Below are positions 54,606-64,000 of a DNA stretch of 64,000 nucleotides, piece by piece. A program made the translations under genes and the position numbers. Origin of the DNA: Liopterus haemorrhoidalis (Eukaryota; Arthropoda; Insecta; Coleoptera; Dytiscidae); NCBI GenBank assembly GCA_963971575.1, contig OZ020620.1:39222924-39286923 (forward strand), given 5' to 3'. Within the stretch, counting starts at the first letter, position 1. Every line of letters begins with the position of its first letter. The notes under the pieces were generated by a model that was not told where the DNA came from, did not search any database, and saw nothing but the letters and a program-made list of their open reading frames with translations.

Positions 54606-55850
54606 GACACCACGAAACTCTAAAAACAGAGGTAGACGAACTACCAAATGAACTTCTTCAAATATATGTACTCAACGATGGACGATGTTCAATGGAATCT
54701 GATTATTGTTAGCTCAAGACAGAAGGACATGGAAAAGTAATGGTGCCTAAGTTCAGCAGTGGACGAATTTGCTTGGTAGTCAATGCTGACATTACTTCCA
54801 TAGTAAATTCCATTTTTAGAAAATTTTGTTGTATATGTAAATTCTTTCCCATAAAATATTTGCTCAGAAACAAAATACCTAGTGTTTTGTGTGCACTTGT
54901 TTAAAGGAGCTACAGTTAACTTGTTCAATATTTGACGACCGTTATATTTGGTTTGAACGTGTTATTTCCCAAATCACTAGAGTCAATAGAAAGCTACTAG
55001 AAATGATATACTAATTTAGTAAGAACAGACACCGATACAGTCTTTTAAAACAATGTTTGCACGCCTATTAGAACCATTTCAAATCTAAGGACCACCATTG
55101 TCGAAAAGATTTAAATACTACGCAACTGATTCATACTCTGTACCATTAATGCCATATCCCAACGATGAATGCGATTTTTCCTTCCGAAAATACAAAATAA
55201 CAGAAAAAATTAAATTTACGAAAAGCGGTGGCTGAAGTTTGATAGATTTCTTACTACCTTTTACTTTTGTATAGCGCGAAACTATCTTCTGTCCAAATAA
55301 TCAACATGTGTTTTGCAACAATCTGTTAGCTTTTTACACTGTTTTTGAAGAAGTTTTTAAGTCGGGTCATATACTTTAAGTGGATCATCAAAGGGCATAC
55401 GGCAATAAGCTTGTACAGGTTAGCATATTTGTCAATTGGGTATGGAAGAAATCGTATGATTTTTGCCTATTTAAAATCTAAAATTTCTATTTTTAAAATG
55501 CAGCGATTGGATAACCAAATATATTTTTACAGTAAACAAATTAATTTAAAAACGGAAGTATTAGAGACAAATATTAAAATTTTATGTATAGACATAAAAA
55601 ATACGTTAATACTACTTGGGAGATAGTGTCCAAAATTATTTTAATATTAATTATGATGATAACTTGTGCAAGTGCATAAACCAGAAAATCGGTCGGAGAA
55701 TTGCTAATTACTTAAAATATTTTATATTTTATAAATCAAAAATATATAGTTACCAGCAACTCGTCCCAGAATATCTGCGAAAGTAATTTATTAATTCTAT
55801 TGATAAATTAAATTAACAACGCTTATATCTAGTAGAATATATACCAGTCA
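54606..55850. other. unassigned
   Basis: About 1.2 kb of AT-rich sequence. The longest frame (55345-55626) has no motif I know. Confidence 0.4.
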
Positions 55851-55858
55851 ATCTCAAG

Positions 55859-56925
55859 TAGAGATGGGAGTTCGGCTCAGTTTGCGGAACCGGATCAGTG
55901 GAGGTCGTTCAGTTTGTTGAGCCGGTTCATTGATCTGGCTCAGTGATCCGATTAAGTAAACATGTTTTCGAGACACAGGTCGGTCGTTAGTTCGTAGGTA
56001 GAACGTCGCTTAGAGCCAGTTCTTGCAATATATGAACTGTAAACATGATCCAGAGACACAGGTCGGTCAGTCGTTCGGTCGTAGGTAGAATTTCGCTTAG
56101 AGCCGGCTCTTGTTTAGACCCGGTCAGTTGTCGGTCGTTCGCTCGTAGGTAGACGTCGCTTAGAACCGGCTCTTGCTTAGACCCGGTAAGTTGTCGGTCG
56201 TTCGCTCGTAGGTAGACGTCGCTTAGAACCGGCTCTTGCTTAGACCCGGTCAGTTGTCGGTCGTTCGCTCGTAGGTAGACGTCGCTTAGAGCCGGCTCTT
56301 GCTTAGACCAGGTCAGTTGTCGGTCGTTCGCTTGTAGGTAGACGTCGCTTAGAGCCGGCTCTTTCTTAGACCCGGTCAGTTGTCGGTAGTTCGCTCGTAG
56401 GTAGAACGTCGCTTAACCCGGTCAGTTGTCGGTCGTTCGCTCGTAGGTAGAACGTCGCTTAAACTTGATTCTTATCTAACATTTTTGAAACAAACAATTC
56501 ACTTTATGTAGCTACTGTATTTTAAACCAGATGTGTTAAGTTTATGGCGATGTTTATTGCCCTTATAAATCTGACATCTGGGATTTGGGCAATATTTTTA
56601 ATATTTTTATATACTATGGTTGTAAGAAAATACAGACTAAGCCTATTAGTTTCAAATAAACTGCCCTACAAATTGATGACAATAAATAATACACTTTATG
56701 ATAATACATTACAAGCCGAGTTCTCGCGAAGTTCAACATGATATCGATCCAGATCCGGATCACTCCGGTCACTGCTCACAATCGCCCGACCAATCGTATC
56801 CTTGAAACTTGAAACTATACAGTGAGCCGTGAGCCGGCTCATTTCAATTTGGTGAACCGTGTCACTTCAGTCAGTGTACTGAGTCGGTTCAGTGAGCCGG
56901 TTCGTTCATGAACGACCCATCTCTA
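55859..56925. mobile_element. hAT element with GAGCCGGCTC repeats, copy 2
   Basis: Ends TAGAGATGGGAGTTCGG and GAACGACCCATCTCTA, perfect TSD ATCTCAAG (55851-55858, 56926-56933). It is the inverted relative of 19833-20625, matching it closely outside the tandem array. Confidence 0.94.
55975..56465. repeat. minisatellite inside the hAT element (eight units)
   Basis: Eight units containing CGTAGGTAGAACGTCGCTTA-type sequence. The central ones repeat at 62 bp (about 56145, 56207, 56269, 56331). The relative at 19833 has three longer units. Confidence 0.92.
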
Positions 56926-56933
56926 ATCTCAAG

Positions 56934-57660
56934 CCTTTATACACATACACTGATTTATTATTATTATTTTTTGAATCCACATTATCTGTGAAAGAGGTGC
57001 GCCTTCAGGGGGGCTTTTTTGTTTTTGGTTGCTTCAGTTATGACATTCACATTGATTGATATTAATATTTCATTTAATTGAAAATTAAATTAACATAAAT
57101 ATGGTAGTATAAAAAATATAATACATTGCACGATGCGTTGTTATTTTTTTTGTCTTTGGATGCTTTATGGCCCCGGCATTGCCTCGGCCCTTAAAAAACC
57201 TCGGTCCAAAAAATATCACTTACGTATCTAGCAATGTAAATAACTATGGCCCAACTATTGCTATTTTGTGTCCAAGAAGTGTTATTTGACAGATTTACTA
57301 AACATTTGTTTTTCATAATTTTTCCATTAATCATTTGTCTATTAAACAAAAACAAAATGTTCTGTTCAAATGTTAATTTGTTTAAGACAGGAAACAGAAA
57401 GTCTTCATATAAACACCAAATGTACGCAGTTGAACACATTTATTTTAAAATTTATTCAAATATTCGCGTTTATCAAAACCCAATGCGCTTCTGTCCAAGA
57501 ATTAAGATGTTATCTGTCTTGTCATAATCATCATATCACTCCTCCTATAACAATGGGAAAATGTAAATCTTCTACGTTACAATTAAAAAATTCAAATATA
57601 CGAACCAGTGTTGCTAAAAAGGTACGGTAAAATACTGTATCTTAGACCAGTAATGACGGA
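56934..57660. other. unassigned
   Basis: No gene recognised; overlapping open frames near 57191-57630 on both strands lack known motifs. Confidence 0.4.
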
Positions 57661-57668
57661 CGTATGAC

Positions 57669-57898
57669 TAGGGTGACCAGATTTCAGTGAAGGGAAACCG
57701 GGACACAAGGAAAAAAAAAGAAGGTCTTTGTTTCCTCCCCAAGATCCAAGTGAAGAGCAAAAATCCTCACCTCCCCCAAATTCAAAATGAAGAGCAAAAA
57801 GAGTCCTCACCTCAAAAACCGGGACAATCGGGCGTCCCGAGAACATTTTTCGGGACACCGGGACAATTGACCTAAAACCGGGACGGATGGTCACCCTA
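57669..57898. mobile_element. hAT MITE (TAGGGTGACC family) with TSD
   Basis: Ends TAGGGTGACCAG and ATGGTCACCCTA, perfect TSD CGTATGAC (57661-57668, 57899-57906). The core has two to three units of the AGTGAAGAGCAAAAA minisatellite and CCGGGAC words. Confidence 0.93.
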
Positions 57899-57906
57899 CG
57901 TATGAC

Positions 57907-58940
57907 CCGCGTTTCACACGTAAACCGTATACGATTTCAAACGACACTGATAAAAGAAGATCCTTTTATTCTAAAGCTTCTAATACATTAAGTAAATTTT
58001 TCTCCACGACCACTATAGAATTTAACAATTCTAAAACCAATATTGACTACAGAAAGTTAATATTCTAACACAAGAGTTGGAATGTTATTCTAAAACACTT
58101 ATCTTGTTATGCATTTTGCGTGTATTTCATTCCATACTTGTTGTCTTTTGTTTTTGTAGAGTTACATTAAGATATATGCAACGTTTACATTAAATAAATG
58201 CAACATAACTTCCTAACCTAAAATAGTGGCCGATGTGCGGCAAATTAAATTAAAATTAAACAAATAATAAATAAAAAAAAAATAGTTTAATTAATTGATT
58301 AATTTGTTATGTTAAATTCAATATTTGTTAAGATAAAATGTTTGTTAAAATAATTATTTGTTCATTTATTTTTCTTTTTGGTGGTCGTGGAGAAAGTAGG
58401 GTCTGTGAGTCGGTTGGAATGAGAAAATTCGTTGCTCGTGGTTCCTCACGCTCGCCTGCGGCTCGCACTTGGAATATTCCACTCGCATCGAATTTTCTCA
58501 TTCCAACCTTGTTACAGAATTAACTCATTTAATATTTAGTCTGCGATTTGAATTTGTAAAATTTCAAATTTAATTTTCATATATTTCAGATAACTGTGTA
58601 ATAAAAAAGGAGCCCGAACTAAGTTCTCTCATTCTCGTTTTATCCATTCCTGGTAAGTCTTATTCGATTCTGATATGAATTTATTAGCCAACTATTGTCA
58701 ACAAATACATGAAAACCATATTTAGTATTCGTTGGACAATATAAAAAATATAGAAAATTAGTTTTTATCTGTCAATTTATAGTCTATCCTAAATATTTAA
58801 TCGAAACAAAACGGGATTTTTATTTTCTTTGTCACGACCTCAGTTCTTAACGATTGAATGACGCTTTTGATAAACAAAATAATCAAAAGTTTTTTCCAAT
58901 CATTTAAAGTTACTTACTAGATTTCATAATCTAGTTCCGT
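57907..58940. other. unassigned, with a 20-bp-arm hairpin
   Basis: GGTTGGAATGAGAAAATTCG (58412-58431) and its exact complement (58489-58508) enclose a 57-base GC-rich loop. The last 80 bases (58860-58940) resemble one end of the TTCCAAACG MITE family. No gene recognised. Confidence 0.5.
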
Positions 58941-59835
58941 TTTTAGGGTTTTATAGGTATGACCAAAAAACCCTTATACCGTCATTTTGTCGTCTGTCTG
59001 TTCGGTAAAAATTGCGCCTATGGCTTCCATTGGTTGTTTTAAGTAATATGCTCCGCCTCTCTGGTTTCGTATACATGACACATAGAATGAAAATATGATT
59101 CCAACAATTTCAAATGGTTATTAAATTTACGCTCTTAAAAATTAAATGCAACATTTGCCAGAATATAACTAGAATTTTGACAAAACAATTTAAACAAAAT
59201 AAAAATGAAAAAAATTTGTCTCCTCTGCCCGGGAGCGAACCCAAGTTTACTATGTAGCAAGCGAGCGAGTTAACCATTAGACCAGGATACGCCTTCAAGT
59301 ATAATGTGTTACAAAACAATAACTACTGTACATCGTCACCAAAAAAACACAAAAAATGCGTTATTTTCCGAAAACATAATCTGATCAAAAATTCCTGTTG
59401 TACTATTCTGGTTCACACCAATGTACATTATTTAGAATTTTTTCAGATTTTTAGTTTAAACCAGCTGGGCTACAGGGTGTGGGACATTTTTTTTTGCACA
59501 ATTTTAGCAAAAATCGCGTCAAAATAATTTATTTTGCAAAAATAAATTTTTTATCGTTAATCCACGTACTAAGGGCTTTCATTTGATGCCCTACTCAGAA
59601 TTTAAAAAAAATATTTTTTGTTTCGATGAGCTCATATTTGTTTACATTTATAGGGGGATATGTTTTTTAGATGTTTTAGTATTTTTCCTATGTGCGGGTC
59701 AAAGTGTTGTATAAGCATGCCAAATTTCAACTCTCTAGGTTTAGCTGTTAATTTTTACCGAACAGACAGGCATACCGTTATTTTGTAGTCTGTCTGTCTA
59801 AGGGTTTTTTGGTCACACCTACAAAATCCTAAAAA
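58941..59835 (-). mobile_element. R2 copy 3, rearranged
   Basis: Minus orientation body, 5' end at 59835. The opposite end is not the usual 3' end. About 60 bp of the 5' end (TTTATAGGTATGACC plus a short GTCT array) is present in inverted orientation at 58941-59010, joined directly to inner sequence (GCGCCTATGGCTTCCATTGG). The copy therefore has two like ends. Confidence 0.7.
59222..59293 (-). repeat. tRNA-like segment inside R2 copy 3
   Basis: Minus strand: A-box-like TGGTCTAATGGTTAAC and, 43 bases on, GGTTCGCTCCC resembling a B box. The A-box region resembles Glu/Asp-type tRNAs. It differs clearly from the segments in copies 1 and 2. No complete cloverleaf. Confidence 0.6.
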
Positions 59836-60164
59836 TGAACTTTTAATGTACCAGTCCCTCGCTTTTCGTTTTAATAATTTACACTTCTTTTTTGGTTAAA
59901 TTCAGTGTAAAGTTTACCCTTGCATACTGGTTAAATAAAAATAAATAATGTAAAAGTAGTGTTCATTTTAACACTGAGAAAGTAATATTTCATAAAAATA
60001 ACACTCTCTGAATAAATGAAAATTGACACGGTGATTTGGTTAAAAATAGTGAGCTATTTACTTCTTTTAAATGAAAATTTTAACCAATCTGAGAATGAGT
60101 TTTTATATTTATGAATTTTTTGCTGTATACCAAAGGGTGTTATTATATTTTTTGCTCTACCTAC
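59836..60164. other. unassigned
   Basis: AT-rich, nothing recognised. Confidence 0.4.
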
Positions 60165-61165
60165 AGAGTTACTAAAACTGGAATTGTCTGTTTCAATTTA
60201 AATTATAGAAACCCACAAAATATTAATGATCCATTAATATGTAATGAGCAGATAATAAGTGAGTTTAAGAATATAAAACTTTTGGGTTTTGAAATGGACG
60301 AACATTTAAATTGGAAGAGTCACTGTGCTTCATTGGTCTCTAAACTGAATGCTGTATGCTATCAAGTGAGAGTGCTCAGGGATGTCCTAGATTGTGTTCA
60401 TCTCCGTCTCTTTTACAATGCTCATGTTCTTTCACGTTTGACATATGGTATCATACATTGGGGGGCTGGCAGTAAGGCCAGCGATGTTTTCATTACTCAA
60501 AAACGTATCATTCGTACAATGTTCAAACTTCATCCGTTGGACTCTTGCCGTAACTTCTTTAAGACGCATAAAATTCTGACAGTTCCTGGTATATATGTAC
60601 TTCAAATCTTATTACATATATTTGATAACAAAGATGCTCTAAATTCAACTAACTCTCATAATTATAACACCCGATACTATAACCTCCATATTCCAGCCCA
60701 CCATTTAACCTTCTCTAGCCGTTAATTCAAGGGGCTAAATTATTTAATAGTCTTCCTGAAGAACTAAAAAATTGTAAAAATAAAAAGCATTTCAAAAATA
60801 ACATTAATAATATAATTTCAAGAATGGGGCCCTATAGTGTAAAGGAATTCTATTCAAATATACCAAACTCATTGCCCGACTTTAATTTACCTTAATTTAA
60901 ATTTATCTAAGCTTGTCTGTTGAAATAACATGTGATGGTGTATTTGCTTGTAAAAATTTTATATATGTATGTAGCTGTATGTATGTATATGTATATACTT
61001 ATATGTGCATGTGTATGTGCACATGTATGTATGTATGTATGTATGCATGTATTTTCATTCTTTTAATGTTTAATGTTTATTTCTAATTGTATACTTATAT
61101 ATATAGACTAATTCCAGATAATTTGTAAAAATTCATATGGAAATAAAGACTTATTTTTATTACTA
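60165..61165 (+). pseudogene. 5'-truncated LINE, RT C-terminal part and 3' end
   Basis: Plus frame: IKLLGFEMDEHLNWKSHCAS (thumb), FYNAHVLSRLTYGIIHWG, ITQKRIIRTMFKLHP, then YNTRYYNLHIP before the stop at 60725. One shifted codon run (FNSLPEELKN) continues. The 3' UTR has ATGT-type repeats (61010-61050) and ends AAATAAAGACTTA near 61160. The RT palm and endonuclease are missing. Confidence 0.88.
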
Positions 61166-61639
61166 AAACATTATATAATTAGTAAAATACTTTGAAAGTT
61201 CCAATATTAAAAAGTTGTAGGATCACTGTATCATAGAATAGTAGTAAATTTGTGTACCAGATCTAAAACAGCGATAGGCAGTCGTGCATATGAAATGTAA
61301 TAACAAAGTGATTCGGTGCTGATATTTGTTAGTAAATGCCTTAATTTTTAACTAACGAATTGGTCTTTTTTAAGCAACAAAGAATTGTATAATTCGTTAT
61401 ATATAGTTGAGCATTCAATTGCTAGGAAAAAAAGAACAAATGGTAGTTATTTAGAAATTTTATTATTCGAAGCCATAAACATGTCGGACATATTTTATAC
61501 TAAAACTGTAAATGACACTAAATACTGCTTATTATATAATAATTTATGTTTATAATTATTTAAATTAGTGTCAATGTACTCAATAATACACCGCAAAAAA
61601 ATAATTAAAAACACTAGTAAAATATCATTGCTTTTGAAG
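61166..61639. other. unassigned
   Basis: AT-rich; nothing recognised. Confidence 0.4.
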
Positions 61640-61715
61640 CTAAATAGCATAATGGAAATTAAAGAAACTGGTTACTTGTCGTAGCAAAGTTTCTAGGCTT
61701 GAATCCTGTCCAGGG
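61640..61715 (+). repeat. tRNA-like segment beside R2 copy 4
   Basis: A-box-like TAGCATAATGG (61645-61655) and B-box-like GGCTTGAATCC (61696-61706). Unlike the other copies it lies about 35 bp outside the R2 5' end rather than inside the body. Confidence 0.45.
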
Positions 61716-61749
61716 AATGCATATTTATAATTGTTCTTATCACCCCATT

Positions 61750-62765
61750 TTTAGTGTTTTGTAGGTATAACCAAAAAAATCGTTAGTTATGTGTTTGTCT
61801 GTCTGTAAGGTTGAAATTATGGCCAAACGACCGCACCCAAGTTAAAATTAAGCATCCTTGTACAAATCTTTGACTTATACCCTTTTCACACTAGATCTAT
61901 AAGATCGGATGTTAAAGTGAATGTATCTTTAAACGCTAATGTGAAACCGTACGGCCTCGTCTAAATACAAGCGATGTTTAAGACAGAGATCTGCGTCTTA
62001 AACTTCGTCCGCATTACCAACTTAATTTCTATTATAAAAAAATACTCCTTGTATTTGTGCTGTCAACATTTTATATTATCATAAACAAGAATACGTTATT
62101 ATATCGACGTTATAAGAAGTTTATACTTATTGTTATAATAAAATTATTTATTTTAATAATGTGTTTAATAAAATACAGAGCTACAATAATTGAGATAAAA
62201 TGTATCGACTTACATGTTAATACAGGTGTAATATATTCTTTATTGTAGTGCCTTTATTGTAGAATGAAATGAAATATCCACATTTGTTTATAATAATTCA
62301 AAATGTGCGTCTGCGCAGACAGTTCAAAACTGGTAATTTCATGACGGTAACTTAAGGACAAAATTACTGTAGCTGATGACAGCACCAGAGATTTAAACAT
62401 CAAGTGTGAAAGCATACCGATCTTAAACATCGGTGAACTTTAAGTTCACTCGTCTTAAAGATCTAGTGTGAAAAGGGTATTACATATAGAAAAACTATTG
62501 AGTGTCCAAAAAACATATCGTGGGAAAAATATAAACAAATATATATTCAACAAAAAATTGTGTTTTACTTTTTAGTGGGGTTACAAATGAATCCTATTAA
62601 TACGTGGATAAACTGAAAAACATGTTTATGATAAATCATTTTTTTGTAGGATTTTCGCTAAAAATATTTTAAAAAACTTTTTTCCCCAACCCAACTTCCC
62701 AGAGGGGTTGAGTACCAGAATAGTTCAACACGAATTTTCAGATTAGTATTCAAAAATATCAGATT
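61750..62765 (+). mobile_element. R2 copy 4, diverged and split by a MITE
   Basis: The 5' end GTGTTTTGTAGGTATAACC (61754 on), a short GTCT array, then a PIF-type MITE (61878-62479). The body resumes with AAATATAAACAAATATATATT, TACGTGGATAAAC and GTTCAACACGAATTTTC, corresponding to the other copies. The most diverged copy; the 3' end is not recognisable. Confidence 0.6.
61878..62479. mobile_element. PIF/Harbinger MITE, copy 2, with TTA TSD
   Basis: Ends TACCCTTTTCACACTAGATC and GATCTAGTGTGAAAAGGGTA; TTA at 61875-61877 and 62480-62482. 602 bp. The outer 170 bp (left) and 80 bp (right) match 46021-46491; the middle differs. Confidence 0.94.
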
Positions 62766-62769
62766 TTTT

Positions 62770-63095
62770 TTGAAAATTTGAAAAAAAATATATATATTTT
62801 TTATTTGTTGTGTGGCATCAAAAAAAAGCTCTTCAGGAAAGGAAAGTAGTAATATCACAAGAATTTTTGACCTGGGGGTCTATTCTGTAACTTTTCGACA
62901 GTCACATGCACAGTATCATGTCACTTATGCACACTCAATTCTCCTCTGTGATGTTGTTTTGTATTCGGCATTATCGAAAATAAGTGGCACCATTTTGAAA
63001 TTTTGATCTATTGTGATAGAATAGATTTCTAACAGGGGGTTATTTTGAATAGGAATGCCAAAAGTCTTACAAAATATTAAAAATAATTCCGAAAA
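62770..63095. other. unassigned; GGGTCTATTCTGTAACT word
   Basis: Shares the 17-base word at 62876-62892 with 48869. Nothing else recognised. Confidence 0.4.
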
Positions 63096-63097
63096 TA

Positions 63098-63815
63098 CGA
63101 GGTGTGTAAATGCTTCATAGACTTAGGCATAGTGCAACGGAAATTTTGCAAAACTTCAGCAGGCCTACGGAGATAATGTTTTGTCAAGGACCCAGGTTTT
63201 TTGGTGGTTTAAGGCATTTTCAGAAGGAAGAGAGTTGATTGAAGATGAATCACGCAGCGGAAGGCCTTCATCTTTAAGAACCGATGAAAATGTCCACAGA
63301 ATCCAGCAGAGCCGCAGAAAGGGGGGGGGGGCAGATGCAGATGGCCCCTAGCGCACTAAGGAAAAGGGCGCCGACGAGCTTGACTAAGGGGCGCCACATT
63401 GCGAAGGTGAGGACTTTTTTTTTTTGCACATCACTTGGATTTTGGAAAGTGAGGGCCACCGTATCAGATTTTGACCAATGCGCCTTCTCACACAGCAATA
63501 AACTAGTTTTTTGCAAGTAATAACTTTCCTGTGGCTCCTCATCCTCCTTATTCGCCTGACTTGAGCCCTTGTGACTTTTTCCTCTTCCCGAGATTGAAAA
63601 ATTACGTCAAGGGACGTCATTTTGGGACACTCGAAAACATTCAAACGTCTGTAACCGACCAGCTGGAAACTATTCCAGTATCCGATTTCCAGCATTGCTA
63701 TGAGGATTGGAAGAACCATCTCCAGCGCTGTGTGGGTTTCCAAAGCTATTTTGAGGGAGACAATATTGAATTGTAATTCTATTCCAATAAAAAAAAACTT
63801 AATTTACGCACCTCG
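63098..63815 (+). mobile_element. mariner family B, complete ends but deleted (B5)
   Basis: Terminal repeats CGAGGTGTGTAAAT and ATTTACGCACCTCG with TA on both sides (63096-63097, 63816-63817). N-terminal HTH sequence runs to about 63300. There about 160 bp of unrelated GC-rich sequence (63301-63465) replaces part of the gene; it holds a hAT minisatellite unit (GGTGAGGACTTTT). Then ILTN is joined to the NAPSHT-type region and SPDLSPCDFFLFPRLKNYVK follows. The first catalytic Asp is missing. Confidence 0.9.
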
Positions 63816-63817
63816 TA

Positions 63818-64000
63818 AACTTTTATGACTATTTTTGCTGAAATTTATAATTTTCTGAAGCATATTTTTCATATGGACTATCTATTTAAAAATAAATTTC
63901 TAATAAACACTTTTGTATTAATAATTATATCAATTTCACAAGTTAAGTGCTTGTAATATCTAAAAATTTATGAAGTGAATAATTGTAATATTGTAACTGA
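63818..64000. other. unassigned
   Basis: AT-rich end of the window; nothing recognised. Confidence 0.4.

Noticed and set aside
58338..58523. 61-codon frame starting with a hydrophobic segment (possible small secreted peptide)
   Set aside because: The C-terminal half is the hairpin sequence read through; no supporting conservation is available.
1..64000. CRISPR array, bacterial operon, integrated phage or retroviral LTR element
   Set aside because: No regularly spaced direct repeats with unique spacers, no operon-like gene packing, and no LTR pair, primer-binding site or gag/pol order was seen. Minisatellites here are head-to-tail without spacers.

Overview
The window is AT-rich eukaryotic DNA that looks almost entirely like a transposon graveyard. 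I find no confident single-copy host gene, no functional tRNA or rRNA gene, no CRISPR array and no bacterial-style operon. Mauritiana-type and other mariners, a DD41D mariner, piggyBac, Buster-like hAT MITEs, PIF/Harbinger and Jockey/I/RTE-like LINEs occur together. This suggests an arthropod, most likely an insect; the species cannot be named from this stretch.

Layout. 0.3-1 kb: a Helentron/DINE-like repeat (family R1). 1.9-4.7 kb: an old hAT element stuffed with a mariner fragment, another Helentron-like repeat (R3) and MITEs. 5.4-8 kb: a LINE 3' end split by a 1.7-kb TIR element. 8.1-8.9 kb: hAT MITEs with a minisatellite core and a 470-bp duplication. 9.8-12.2 kb: an I/Jockey-type RNase H fragment split by a second LINE, inside hAT-like ends. 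13.1-14.7 kb: a LINE RT and a foldback-like element with tandem-repeat arms. 15.4-20.6 kb: hAT elements and mariner family A with a hAT inside it. 21.3-26.5 kb: LINEs interrupted by mariners and MITEs, and a 565-bp near-palindrome. 27-30 kb: Helentron-like R2 and a piggyBac. 31.3-35 kb: a LINE split by a hAT MITE and a piggyBac. 36.6-41.5 kb: a 3.85-kb TIR element between inverted mariner copies. 41.7-48.2 kb: LINEs, one holding a four-level nest. 49-54.6 kb: a nearly full-length mauritiana-type mariner, a piggyBac MITE and mariner remnants. 55.9-64 kb: hAT MITEs, R2 copies, a LINE and a complete but deleted mariner.

Strongest evidence. Many insertions can be bounded by target-site duplications: 8 bp for hAT, TTAA for piggyBac, TA for Tc1/mariner, TWA for PIF/Harbinger and 12 bp for a LINE. 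In several cases removing the insert restores the reading frame of the interrupted LINE, so relative ages can be read. No autonomous intact element is present. Every transposase or RT is truncated, internally deleted or carries stop codons; the piggyBac N-terminal reading frame at 29231-29854 is the longest open one.

The least expected structures are: (i) three related repeat families with subterminal inverted repeats, a GTCY array and a 3' hairpin, one of which carries tRNA-like Pol III boxes; (ii) a foldback-like element with arms made of about 20-bp tandem units; (iii) two different hAT elements at the identical 8-bp site in two copies of one mariner; (iv) hAT MITEs whose internal minisatellites vary in number between copies; (v) a perfect 90-bp-arm palindrome.
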